Source: Chitinophagales bacterium (GTDB lineage: Bacteria > Bacteroidota > Bacteroidia > Chitinophagales > UBA10324). From it: 64,000 nucleotides of DNA. The first letter of the stretch is position 1; each line of letters begins with the position of its first letter. The notes under the pieces are model-generated. The model saw nothing but the letters and a program-made list of their open reading frames with translations. It was not told the origin of the DNA and did not search any database. A program made the translations under genes and the position numbers. The stretch lies in the NCBI GenBank assembly GCA_025057275.1, contig JANWXQ010000094.1:19834-83833 (forward strand), given 5' to 3'. Below are positions 36,371 to 44,824 of this stretch, one piece after another.

Positions 36371-37303
36371 TTAGCGCAGCCACGATGACAGGTCGCGCTG
36401 CAGCAAACCCTGCAGTTGTTCCACCTCCGTTCTGTAAACGTCAATGAGCTGGCGACGCAGGTCGGCAGGAAGCGTTTCCCGTTCCAGGTTGTGGCGATAA
36501 ACGAGTGACTGAACCCGCAGGCGCAGGCGACGACGCAACGCAGCCGGCAGCAGACTGCCCAGCAATTCCTTCACCTTGTTCTTACGCTTGAGAAAACGAT
36601 TTACCGCCAGAATGCGGGGTCTTCCGCTGACGTTCAGCTCACCGCCGGCATCCAGATTCACCGCGGGCAGTCCCAGAAATTCCTGAACCCGAAGCAACGT
36701 GGCAGCCGGATCGTTGCGCAGGTCATCAAACAGCAAAATGTGCACGTGCGGAAAGTGATCCCGATAGGCTTTTACCTGACGGTAATAAAACCCACGTTCC
36801 AGATAGGAATAATCAAAATGCCAGTTGTGCTCCCGTCGCCAGGCTTCCTGCTGCAGGGCCTCTTCAAAGGACAACGTTTCGGCCCCGTCGCGCACTTTGT
36901 GCATGTACTGCGAAAAAGCTCGCTCCACCGGATTTCGCAAAGCAATAACGATGCGCACCCCATCGGGGTCGGGATGCAGCCGACGAATGTTGGCTATGGT
37001 TTTTTCATAAAAAAACAAATAGGTAGTGGAGGATTCCCCGCGGTAGCGGCGTTGACATCCGGGAGCAAACAACTGCAGATAATCGGATTGACGGTTTACC
37101 AGAAAGCGGGGCTGTGTGATGAGGCGGCCGTTGTTAATGAACTGCAGCGGCTCGTCAGGCCAGGTAAAATATCCCGGTTCTTTTTTCGGACTCATGAATA
37201 CATCCGGGTGCTGGGCCAGGGCATAATGAAGTGTGGTGGTGCCGCTTTTTGCAGCGCCTACAATGAGCAGATTGGGCCAGCAGGCTTCAGGATTGGGGTG
37301 CAT
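36371..37303 (-). CDS. Carbohydrate sulfotransferase, heparan-sulfate-type
   Basis: A 310-residue sulfotransferase with PAPS loop GAAKSGTTT (16-24), KEP at 41-43 (PKKEPGYF) and 3'-phosphate motif ALRNPVERAFSQY. The C-terminus is strongly basic (LRRRLRLRVQ), which may help bind an anionic, already sulfated acceptor (inference). Its 5' end overlaps the upstream sulfotransferase by 17 bases. Confidence 0.85.
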   Translation of the reverse strand: MHPNPEACWPNLLIVGAAKSGTTTLHYALAQHPDVFMSPKKEPGYFTWPDEPLQFINNGRLITQPRFLVNRQSDYLQLFAPGCQRRYRGESSTTYLFFYEKTIANIRRLHPDPDGVRIVIALRNPVERAFSQYMHKVRDGAETLSFEEALQQEAWRREHNWHFDYSYLERGFYYRQVKAYRDHFPHVHILLFDDLRNDPAATLLRVQEFLGLPAVNLDAGGELNVSGRPRILAVNRFLKRKNKVKELLGSLLPAALRRRLRLRVQSLVYRHNLERETLPADLRRQLIDVYRTEVEQLQGLLQRDLSSWLR

Positions 37304-38171
37304 ACCAACAGCTCAGGTCGCGGTCAATCAGTTGTTCAAGCCTTTTGATATCGGTCAAAAAGTACTGCTCAATCAGTTCTGCAGCCCGTTGCGGGCTGAG
37401 TTGCGGAGTGCGCGAAGGGGCAGTGTTCAATCGTTCGCCAGCCTGCTGTAATCTTCGGCGCAGCGATCGTGGCAAAAGGACTGAGGCTGCGCTTCGGATC
37501 AGCCCCTTGCCGCGCATCAGCCTATGCAGCCAGGGAAGCCGGATGTCGGCTGCTTCGTTACGCCGGATGTCCAGATTCAGGGGGCGCACCGGAACGTCCA
37601 GAAATTCCTGAATGCGACGGAAGGTAAGGCTGCGGTTACGGATCAAATCTTCTTCCATAATCAAAAACAACATGTGATCTCGCGGGAACAACTTCAGAAA
37701 CCGCTCGATCTGGCCTGCATAGTAGCCGCGGGCCAGGTAGCTGAACTGCAAACGCCGATCGCTATCCTGCTGCAACCGCTGCGGCTCGGCCTGAAGTGCT
37801 TCTTGGAAGGAAAGCGTTTCAAAGCCCCGGCGCCGGCTCATCAGGTAATGGGAATAGGCGCGTGTGGCCGGATGGCGCAACAGAAAAATCAGCTTGACGT
37901 TGCGGCCTAAGGTTTCGGCAATGCGTCCGGCCGCCGGCTCTTCAAACATCATGGCAGGATCCACCTCACCCACCGCCTTTTGTCCGTTCCACTCACTGAA
38001 AAACTCCTGCTCGTACCATGCCGCACCCTTGGCGTAACGGTCAGCAAAAACAAAAAACTTGGTCTCCTTTACTTTCCGGGGCAGGAAGATATCGGGATGC
38101 TGACGCAGAATCTGATCCAGCGTGGTCGTGCCTGCCTTTTGCGCGCCGACGCACAGAAAATTAGGAAGCAT
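37287..38171 (-). CDS. Carbohydrate sulfotransferase, heparan-sulfate-type
   Basis: A 294-residue sulfotransferase with PAPS loop GAQKAGTTT (9-17), KET at 35-37 in a longer RKVKETKFF segment, and the 3'-phosphate motif LLRHPATRAYSHY, with His replacing the usual Asn. The ATG at 38171 matches the paralogues' MLPNF-type start and follows a TATCTTCG box by 16 bases; the frame is open to 38228 but would then overlap the flippase gene. It lies between the flippase and three further sulfotransferase/transferase genes. Confidence 0.85.
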   Translation of the reverse strand: MLPNFLCVGAQKAGTTTLDQILRQHPDIFLPRKVKETKFFVFADRYAKGAAWYEQEFFSEWNGQKAVGEVDPAMMFEEPAAGRIAETLGRNVKLIFLLRHPATRAYSHYLMSRRRGFETLSFQEALQAEPQRLQQDSDRRLQFSYLARGYYAGQIERFLKLFPRDHMLFLIMEEDLIRNRSLTFRRIQEFLDVPVRPLNLDIRRNEAADIRLPWLHRLMRGKGLIRSAASVLLPRSLRRRLQQAGERLNTAPSRTPQLSPQRAAELIEQYFLTDIKRLEQLIDRDLSCWYAPQS

Positions 38172-38187
38172 GAACGAAGCGGCGCTG

Positions 38188-38195
38188 CGAAGATA
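38188..38195 (-). promoter_or_regulatory. TATCTTCG -7-like box inside the operon
   Basis: The minus strand reads TATCTTCG 16 bases before the ATG at 38171, in the 53-base gap after the flippase gene. Confidence 0.35.
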
Positions 38196-38224
38196 GCGGT
38201 GCGGGCGACACCGCCGGGCAAGCC

Positions 38225-39661
38225 TCATTCGCCCAGGCTGTTGGCATCGTCATCGGCATCTTCGGATTTGCGCTTGCGGTCGCGACGCAAAGCCTCACGG
38301 ATGTCCTGAAGCAATTGTTTGGGTCGGATGCGAAACAAATCGCGAACATCCAGCGTGTAGAACCCATAAAATCGACGAATCAGAAAAAACGGAATGACAT
38401 TAAGGATGAAAACACCCAGCGTGTTGACCAGGGCAGCGCCCAAAGCGCCCAAAACCGGAATGAGCCATAGATTGAGCAGGATCGCCAGCACGGTGGTAGC
38501 TACCATTAGGTTTCGGTTCAGTTTCTGACGGCCGGTCATAATCAGAATGTTGCTTACCGGTCCGGTGGCGGCATTGATGAACTGTCCAAAAGCAAGCACC
38601 ATAAGCACCGTGCTGCCGGCAACGAATTCTTTACCAAAAATGCCCATGATCAGCGGTGCAGCTAGGATGATGACCAGCAGAATCGGAGCCGAGCACCAGA
38701 AAATGATTTTGGTAACGTATTGGGCTGAGCGTCTCAGTTCGTCCATTTTTCCCGCTGCGAACAACTCAGCAAACTTGGGCGCCGCAGGAATGAGCATCGC
38801 CACCAGGGCAATACGTGTAACGGTAGCTACCTTGAAGGCATTTCGGTAAATGCCCACCTCTTCCATGGAAGCGTAGCGCGAAAGAATGAGTGTGTCGGCA
38901 TAACCGCGCACCAAAGAGGCCAGCGAAGCCACAAACAGCGAAATGCCGATCCAGAATTTTTCCCTGAAGCCAATGCCTTCCGACGGCCGGGCTTCCAGAT
39001 AGTGGGAATAAACAATAAACCAATACAGACTGAGCAGAGCCGTCAGGGTGATAAAAGCGGTGTAGGTAACGACGACGATCTCCGGATCCCTGTTGGAAGA
39101 AAACAGCAGGATGCCGCCCAGGATCAGGATGCCAAAAAGAAAGTTACTTACATTGTGCAGGAAGGCATAGTGACGGATTTTCTTCAGTCCGCGAATACCT
39201 CCGGTGGCAATCTGAAATACGGTAAGCGGCAGCAGGGCAAATGAGCCCATCCGGAAATAAGGCGCCAGCTCCGGCTTGGCAAAAATGCGGGCGGCGATCA
39301 GATCGGCTTCAAAGAAAATCAGAGCAGAAAGCCCAAGTGCCAGCGGAACAGACATTAAGAGATTTTTATTAAACAAATCCTTAATGTTTCCCCATTGGCG
39401 CTGCATGAAATACTGAACGCCGAAGCGGGTCATCAGCGTGTCGGCTCCCAGCTTGGACAGGGTGCCACTAAAATTCAGCACCGTCTGCACCAGGTTGTAG
39501 ATGCCGGTGCCGGCGGCTCCCGTACTGCGGGCCACCATAACGGCAAACACCCAGTTGAAGACCATGCCCACCAAACGCAGCGAAAAAGCGGAAATGCCGC
39601 CGCGTATCAGTTCTTTCTGATGCGAATCGGAAGAAGGAGAGGGAGAAGCATCCTGCTTCAT
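38225..39661 (-). CDS. Wzx-like polysaccharide flippase (MOP superfamily)
   Basis: A 478-residue integral membrane protein with about 12-14 helices. It begins KELIRGGISAFSLRLVGMVFNWVFA, typical of Wzx/RfbX flippases, and shows the internal two-bundle repeat of the MOP family. It would turn undecaprenyl-diphosphate-linked repeat units to the periplasmic side for polymerisation. A long charged tail (RDRKRKSEDADDDA) ends the protein. Its place among sulfotransferases suggests that the exported unit is already sulfated in the cytoplasm (inference). Confidence 0.85.
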   Translation of the reverse strand: MKQDASPSPSSDSHQKELIRGGISAFSLRLVGMVFNWVFAVMVARSTGAAGTGIYNLVQTVLNFSGTLSKLGADTLMTRFGVQYFMQRQWGNIKDLFNKNLLMSVPLALGLSALIFFEADLIAARIFAKPELAPYFRMGSFALLPLTVFQIATGGIRGLKKIRHYAFLHNVSNFLFGILILGGILLFSSNRDPEIVVVTYTAFITLTALLSLYWFIVYSHYLEARPSEGIGFREKFWIGISLFVASLASLVRGYADTLILSRYASMEEVGIYRNAFKVATVTRIALVAMLIPAAPKFAELFAAGKMDELRRSAQYVTKIIFWCSAPILLVIILAAPLIMGIFGKEFVAGSTVLMVLAFGQFINAATGPVSNILIMTGRQKLNRNLMVATTVLAILLNLWLIPVLGALGAALVNTLGVFILNVIPFFLIRRFYGFYTLDVRDLFRIRPKQLLQDIREALRRDRKRKSEDADDDANSLGE

Positions 39662-39688
39662 GCTGCAGCGGAGCGCACAAGATACAAC

Positions 39689-40579
39689 CTACTGCAGCCA
39701 ACTGCTCAAATCACGACCGGTAAGCTGCTGCAACCGCAACACATCTGCCCGAAAATAGTCAACAAGCTGTCTGCGCGTTTCCGGATTCATGGGTTCGATC
39801 TGCTCCATAAAATTTCGGGTGAAGAATTCATGGGTACGCACTCCCCGACGCCGCCGGAAGAAAAACTTCAGTATGCGTTTGAATACATTATCCGACATGA
39901 GCAGCCATCGGATCAGGGGATTTTTCCAACGCCTGCCTCCTTTGTTCCAGACCTTGGAATAATCAATGACTACATCAGAACGAAGACCCAGAAACTCGAA
40001 AACGCCCTTCAGCACCTTATCGGGATGTTGCCGGAATTCATCATACCACATAATGTGCACATGAGGGAAATGTTGGAGGTATGCCTGCACGGCATCGGCA
40101 TACAGGCTCATACGCCGGTATTGCATGAACAGCGATTCGCCCTTTTGCCAGCGTTCCTCTTCCAGCTGCAAGGCCTCTTCAAACGAATACCGTTCGGCCG
40201 GGTTGTTGAGGTGAACAAAATTGTATGCCGAGTAGGCGCGTTCCACCGGATGCCTCAGAATCATCATGATGCGCACTTCAGGACCCAGGTAGTGCAGGAT
40301 GTTTTTTATCGCTTCCTCATAAAACAGCAAATACATCACGCTGGCCTCTCCGATGGCCTTTTTACCCGCTGCATTGGCAAACAGGCGGAAGTAAGCTTGT
40401 TCATCTTCCACCCATTTCTGAATGCGTCCGGCCACCTGGCGGGCAACAAAAAACTGCGGCTCCTTAAGCGACGGCATAAACACATCCGGATGCTGAATCA
40501 GGTAGTTGTACAGGGATCGCGTGGCGCTTTTGCCTGCGCCCACCAGAAGAAAATTGGGTTTAATCCGGTCGTTGCCCAT
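39689..40579 (-). CDS. Sulfotransferase with an altered PAPS loop
   Basis: A 296-residue paralogue whose PAPS loop reads GAGKSATRSLY (14-24): the Lys17 that contacts the phosphosulfate is kept, but the usual Gly-Thr-Thr is Ala19-Thr20-Arg21. KEP (39-41, SLKEPQFF) and the 3'-phosphate motif ILRHPVERAYSAY are intact, so the fold and probably activity are preserved, with possibly changed cofactor affinity. Its ATG lies 20 bases inside the end of the SGNH gene. It is followed after 27 bases by the flippase gene. Confidence 0.82.
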   Translation of the reverse strand: MGNDRIKPNFLLVGAGKSATRSLYNYLIQHPDVFMPSLKEPQFFVARQVAGRIQKWVEDEQAYFRLFANAAGKKAIGEASVMYLLFYEEAIKNILHYLGPEVRIMMILRHPVERAYSAYNFVHLNNPAERYSFEEALQLEEERWQKGESLFMQYRRMSLYADAVQAYLQHFPHVHIMWYDEFRQHPDKVLKGVFEFLGLRSDVVIDYSKVWNKGGRRWKNPLIRWLLMSDNVFKRILKFFFRRRRGVRTHEFFTRNFMEQIEPMNPETRRQLVDYFRADVLRLQQLTGRDLSSWLQ

Positions 40580-41684
40580 AGTGCTGATTCAGGTTCGGAT
40601 AGTAGCGGCGCAAAATATCGCTGGCCAGCTGAGAAGAAAACAGCGTGGCTCCTTCCAGGTTCATGTGGTTGTCGTAGAAGTATTGAAGGTTCAGGTAAAT
40701 GCTGTCCTGACTGTAGTCGCGGAAAGGCACTTCATAACGGGCACAAAGTTCCTGAACGGTTTGGTAGGAGGGCTCCATGCCAAACGGGGCCAGAGCCGGT
40801 GACATAACCACCATGACGGCTACCCCCCGGGATTTGAGCGACGTCATCATTTCCTCCAGCGCAGCCACCTTATGTTTGTCCACCCGCTTTCCTTTCTGTT
40901 CGCGCAAGGCGGCATTCTGGCGGATCAGTTCCTGCGCCTTCTGTTCGGAGATCACTCCTTTCAGGGGTTTGAATCCTGCATGCGAGTGGCGTTTGCGGAA
41001 TATTCCGGACAGGATATCCAGCGGCATAGAATTATACGGATAAATACCCGATAACATTTTAATCTTTTCCGTATTTATTGGAATGAGATATTCTTCCATG
41101 GCGTGCAGCCGGAACCAGAAGTTATCCCAGCTGTTATCGGATGGCTTGGCCGGCCTGACGCGCAGGGAACCGGGCTCCCAGTGGCCGTCCCGCACGCCAC
41201 GCAGCAAGTATATGTCGCGAACTTCAGGATAGTCATGGTAATAGGGTGCCAGCACATTGAGGCGATCGTAATGCAGCTCACGGTAATAAAGCTCTTCCGG
41301 ATTCAGATCAATAATTACCAGCCTGGGGGTGTAGCGGTTGAGCACACTGCGCACCACTGCCAGTTCGTAAAAAACCGTTTGCCCGTCGTGTCCGCCGTTG
41401 TATACGCGGAAACCCAAGGTGTCGGACAGAACCAGGGAGTTGTAGTTGCGCCTGCCGCGCGAGGAGCCGAGAATCAGTCCGTCGGCTTTCATGGCAGAAA
41501 ACAAAAAGGTGGTTTCTGCATTGGGCCCAGCTTTCTGCCGGAAATACAAGTAGCGCAGAATCAGTCCACCGATCTGGTCCAGCACAACTACTGCCAGCAA
41601 CAGCAGCAGACCGTTGCGCAGCAGCCGGCGAAGGGCTTTACCGCCGGACCGCTCAGAACTGGAAGTAGATGAACTGGCTTGCAT
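40560..41684 (-). CDS. SGNH/DltD-like membrane-anchored protein paired with MBOAT
   Basis: A roughly 374-residue protein with one N-terminal membrane helix (about 26-45) and a periplasmic domain of SGNH-hydrolase type: block I region GLILGSSRGRRNY contains a Ser after Gly, and DNHMNLEGA near the C-terminus supplies the Asp-x-x-His-like block V in variant form. Together with the adjacent MBOAT protein it resembles the DltB/DltD and AlgI/AlgJ-X systems that O-acylate extracellular polymers. ATG 41684 or the overlapping 41693 may be the start. It overlaps the MBOAT gene by about 30 bases. Confidence 0.7.
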   Translation of the reverse strand: MQASSSTSSSERSGGKALRRLLRNGLLLLLAVVVLDQIGGLILRYLYFRQKAGPNAETTFLFSAMKADGLILGSSRGRRNYNSLVLSDTLGFRVYNGGHDGQTVFYELAVVRSVLNRYTPRLVIIDLNPEELYYRELHYDRLNVLAPYYHDYPEVRDIYLLRGVRDGHWEPGSLRVRPAKPSDNSWDNFWFRLHAMEEYLIPINTEKIKMLSGIYPYNSMPLDILSGIFRKRHSHAGFKPLKGVISEQKAQELIRQNAALREQKGKRVDKHKVAALEEMMTSLKSRGVAVMVVMSPALAPFGMEPSYQTVQELCARYEVPFRDYSQDSIYLNLQYFYDNHMNLEGATLFSSQLASDILRRYYPNLNQHYGQRPD

Positions 41685-43095
41685 CAAAAACACCCAGGGT
41701 TAAGATCACGGCAATGATGGTGGCATACCACAGGTATTTTCCCCAAACCGCCCGAGGTTCAGGGAATATGGCATCTTTTTGTTTGGCATAGTTCTCCTGC
41801 CATTCTTCCAGTGCAAACAAAGCCACAATGCCAAAAATGCCATACCACAATGTGGACGCATCGCCCTCGTAAAATTTCAGACTGGAGAAGCTGAACATCT
41901 GACTGTAGTAATACAGTGCATCGCTTACCGACCCGGACCGGAAAAACACATAGGAAAAAATACCGCAGTGAAAGGCCAGGATGGTGTTGACGATCCGGCC
42001 AAACAGCGGATGGATGGCGTACACCTGTTTATCAAACCATTCCAACTGGCGGCGCAGGATCAGGCGTGAAGCAAGGAACATAAAAAAGACAAGAAAACAC
42101 AGCACGTACGTCCAGTTGGCCCCATGCCAGAGGCCGGCCAGAAACATGAGTACACCCAAATTGAAAATGCCGCGCCACTTTCCCTTTCGGTAACCCCCCA
42201 GCGGGGTGAACACATAGTCGCGGAACCAGGTGGTCAGGGAAATATGCCAGCGCTGCCATACTTCCCCTACGGACTGGCCTAAGTACGGGCGGCGGAAATT
42301 GGTCATCAGCGTAAAGCCCATTACCCGCGCCGAGCCAATGGCAATCAGGCTGTAGCCACCGAAATCGCAATACAGCTGAATGGCAAAAAACCAGGCCGCC
42401 ACCCAGAATGTAAGCGGTTCGCCATCGTGCGAACGCGGAAAGTTGAATACGTTAGACACGTAGGCGCCCAGTCTGTCGGCAATAACAACTTTCATGAACA
42501 GGCCCAGCAACATCATCTTCAGGCCGCTGACCATGCGATCATAATCCAGTTCGTGTTTTTCATAAAACTGATGGATCAGGTTCTGCGGTCGTTCAATAGG
42601 GCCGGCCACGAGCTGAGGATAGAACATGACGTACAAGGCATAGATGCCGAAATCGCGCACCGGCTTGAAATTGCCCCGGTAAATCTCAATGGTGTAGCTC
42701 ATGGCCTGAAAGGTGTGGAACGACAGGCCGATGGGTAGAATAATGTTAAGGTATTTCAAATCCGGTTGCAATCCCAGCCACTGACCGATAACATTGATGT
42801 TATCAATAAAGAAATTGTAATACTTAAACACAGCCAGCACCCCGACGTTGGCCACAATGCTCATGAGCAGATACAGCTTTCGCTTTTGGCCCTGGGCCTG
42901 ATCAATCAGGATACCGGCGAAATAGTCAATGATGATGGTAAAAACGAGAATAAGGATGTAGATGGGAATAAAAAACATGTAAAAGACGCAGCTGGCAATC
43001 AGCAAATGGAGCCAGCGCCACCGGTGGGGAAGCAAAAAATAGATGGTCGTAACCACCGGAAAGAATACCAAAAACGCAAATGAATTAAAGACCAC
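41653..43095 (-). CDS. MBOAT-family O-acyltransferase (AlgI/DltB-like)
   Basis: A 480-residue polytopic membrane protein. It opens with FNSFAFLVFFPVVTTIYFLLP, the standard AlgI/DltB start, and carries WQRWHISLTTWFRDYVFTPLGG and LMFLAGLWHGANWTYV, whose His is the invariant MBOAT catalytic residue. These enzymes pass acyl (usually acetyl) groups across the membrane to a periplasmic partner, here probably the SGNH protein. The start is GTG at 43095, preceded by a TATATTTG promoter box. It appears to be the first gene of a 13-gene operon down to 29011. Confidence 0.92.
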   Translation of the reverse strand: MVFNSFAFLVFFPVVTTIYFLLPHRWRWLHLLIASCVFYMFFIPIYILILVFTIIIDYFAGILIDQAQGQKRKLYLLMSIVANVGVLAVFKYYNFFIDNINVIGQWLGLQPDLKYLNIILPIGLSFHTFQAMSYTIEIYRGNFKPVRDFGIYALYVMFYPQLVAGPIERPQNLIHQFYEKHELDYDRMVSGLKMMLLGLFMKVVIADRLGAYVSNVFNFPRSHDGEPLTFWVAAWFFAIQLYCDFGGYSLIAIGSARVMGFTLMTNFRRPYLGQSVGEVWQRWHISLTTWFRDYVFTPLGGYRKGKWRGIFNLGVLMFLAGLWHGANWTYVLCFLVFFMFLASRLILRRQLEWFDKQVYAIHPLFGRIVNTILAFHCGIFSYVFFRSGSVSDALYYYSQMFSFSSLKFYEGDASTLWYGIFGIVALFALEEWQENYAKQKDAIFPEPRAVWGKYLWYATIIAVILTLGVFDASQFIYFQF

Positions 43096-43136
43096 GCCGG
43101 CAGGGGTTCAGGCTGATTTACCGTTGAAATGCGGCG

Positions 43137-43144
43137 CAAATATA
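43137..43144 (-). promoter_or_regulatory. -7 promoter box for the MBOAT-sulfotransferase operon
   Basis: The minus strand reads TATATTTG (perfect TAnnTTTG), 41 bases before the GTG at 43095, in the 145-base gap after cysQ. No -33 TTTG is seen. Confidence 0.55.
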
Positions 43145-43240
43145 GGATGGCAGACATGCTGCACCATTGGCACCGCAGGTTAACCGAAGTTTAAGTGTCC
43201 ACAAACCGGCGTGAACAGCCAGGCCGGCTAAAGAAAAAAA

Positions 43241-44038
43241 TCAATTACCGGCTGGGTACTCCACAATGAAAAACGGATTGAGCAGGTTTTCCTTGTTGTA
43301 CTGCAACCGCTGGCCGCTTTGCCAGTCAGAAACCGTGCCTCCGGTAAGTTCCACAATCACCTGGCCGGCTGCCGTGTCCCATTCCATGGTAGGACCAAAC
43401 CGCGGATACACATCAGCCTGTCCTTCTGCCACCAGGCAAAACTTGATGCTGCTTCCGCTGGAGACAAAATCCACCTGCTTTCCTTGCTGACGCAAAGCAT
43501 CCACAAACTGTAATGTGTTTTCATCCAGATGCGACCGGCTGGCCACGACGCGCACATGGTTCAATTGCCGCCAGTTGCTGCCCCTCTGCAGCCGGCGTAC
43601 CGAGCCATCGGCCTGAACGGCATAAGCACCCAGCTGATGCAGTCCGTACCACAGGCGGCCCTGAGCCGGTGCATACACCACTCCTACCACCGGCATGCCC
43701 TCTTGCAGCAAGGCAATATTGATGGTAAATTCTCCGTTTTTCTTAATGAACTCTTTTGTGCCGTCCAGCGGATCCACCAGCCAATACATGCTCCAGTGGC
43801 GCCGCTCTTCGTAGGGCACCTGCTTGGTTTCTTCAGACAGAATGGGGATTTTCGGAAACCGTTCGCGCAGCGCTTCTATAATGAGGGCGTTGGATCGCTT
43901 ATCGGCTTCAGTCAACGGCGAGTGATCAGCCTTCAATTCTACCTGTTCCGCAACATCCCGTTCGTAAACTTCCATGACGGCCTGTCCGGCCCTGCGGGCT
44001 GTGTCCAGAACAAATTCCAGGTCTTTTGGCGTGAGCAT
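43241..44038 (-). CDS. cysQ: 3'(2'),5'-bisphosphate nucleotidase CysQ
   Basis: CysQ is a Mg-dependent, lithium-sensitive phosphatase of the inositol-monophosphatase fold that hydrolyses PAP, the product left when a sulfotransferase uses PAPS. The 265-residue sequence has DHSPLTEAD, LSEETK, and the metal site WLVDPLDGTKEF (Asp-Pro-Leu-Asp-Gly-Thr) and a C-terminal MEWDTAAGQVI. PAP inhibits sulfotransferases, so its place directly upstream of six of them is functionally telling. The ATG at 44038 follows a TACTTTTG box by 16 bases; an ATG at 44077 would include the promoter in the coding region. Confidence 0.93.
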   Translation of the reverse strand: MLTPKDLEFVLDTARRAGQAVMEVYERDVAEQVELKADHSPLTEADKRSNALIIEALRERFPKIPILSEETKQVPYEERRHWSMYWLVDPLDGTKEFIKKNGEFTINIALLQEGMPVVGVVYAPAQGRLWYGLHQLGAYAVQADGSVRRLQRGSNWRQLNHVRVVASRSHLDENTLQFVDALRQQGKQVDFVSSGSSIKFCLVAEGQADVYPRFGPTMEWDTAAGQVIVELTGGTVSDWQSGQRLQYNKENLLNPFFIVEYPAGN

Positions 44039-44054
44039 GGGGAAAATATGCGGG

Positions 44055-44062
44055 CAAAAGTA
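44055..44062 (-). promoter_or_regulatory. -7 promoter box for cysQ
   Basis: The minus strand reads TACTTTTG, matching TAnnTTTG, 16 bases before the ATG at 44038 and between the phosphatase stop and cysQ. Confidence 0.5.
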
Positions 44063-44077
44063 GGCTACTGCCGGCAA

Positions 44078-44824
44078 CTACAGTTCGTTGTTGCGCAAGG
44101 GATTTCGCGCCAGCAATTCCACATACTCCCTCTGACGCATCGTTTCGTGCAAAACAAGGCAGGATGCTGCCTGATGCAGATCGGTGCCGGCAAAATCAAT
44201 CCATCCGGCCTGGCTGAGTGCGCGCGCGGCACGCCGCGGTCCGGATCCAAAATGTCCTGTGAGCGAAGCCAGGTTGAGCTGAAACAAAACACCGCTTTTT
44301 TTCAGATCATCGTACAGGTTCAATCGGGGATCAAACAGATACGGATACCGTTCCGGATGAGCCAGCACAGGCTGATAGCCCGCGAGCTGAAGCTGAAAGA
44401 CGACTTCTTCGAGCATAGCGGGCCGGGAATGATAGGGCAGTTCAAATAACACATACTGGCGGCCGAACGTAAGCAGACTCCGTTGATCCAGAAGACGCAG
44501 GAAAAATTCATCCAAAAAATACTCGGCTGCTGCTTCCACAATAAAAGCGATCTGATGATCGGCCAGCAAGCGCTGCAACCGGTCTAAAGCCGAATGAATA
44601 ACCTGAGGGGAGTTCGGGTAAATGTCGTGATACACATGGGGCGTGGTAATGGCTTTGCGGAAGCCCAGTTCGGCCAGTCCGCGCACCATGTTCAGGGCCT
44701 CTGTCTCAGAGCGGGCCCCGTCGTCCACGCCAATAAGCAGATGGGAATGCAGGTCAGTATGCAAGGGTACCACCGCTGGCTGGTCTGCCGGGGGCGACTT
44801 ACGCCGGCGGAACCAGCCCATCAT
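44078..44824 (-). CDS. CpsB/CapC-type PHP-domain tyrosine phosphatase
   Basis: A 248-residue PHP-fold metal-dependent phosphatase. Metal ligands appear as HTDLHSHLLIGVDDGA (22-37), TTPHVY, LAHPERY and a final DLHQ. Members such as CpsB and YwqE dephosphorylate bacterial tyrosine kinases that control capsule chain length. Here no tyrosine kinase gene is visible and the neighbouring Wzz-like protein has no kinase domain, so its substrate is unclear. The ATG overlaps the Wzz-like stop by an ATGA. CysQ follows with its own promoter. Confidence 0.88.
   Translation of the reverse strand: MMGWFRRRKSPPADQPAVVPLHTDLHSHLLIGVDDGARSETEALNMVRGLAELGFRKAITTPHVYHDIYPNSPQVIHSALDRLQRLLADHQIAFIVEAAAEYFLDEFFLRLLDQRSLLTFGRQYVLFELPYHSRPAMLEEVVFQLQLAGYQPVLAHPERYPYLFDPRLNLYDDLKKSGVLFQLNLASLTGHFGSGPRRAARALSQAGWIDFAGTDLHQAASCLVLHETMRQREYVELLARNPLRNNEL

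Noticed and set aside
39395..40807. A 470-codon plus-strand open frame opposite the flippase and sulfotransferase genes
   Set aside because: The opposite strand encodes clear families across the whole length; the plus-strand translation has no recognisable motif. It is a shadow frame in GC-rich DNA.
43206..43227. Inverted repeat CCGGC...GCCGG downstream of cysQ, considered as a terminator
   Set aside because: A five-base stem with a 12-base loop and no following T-run on the minus strand.
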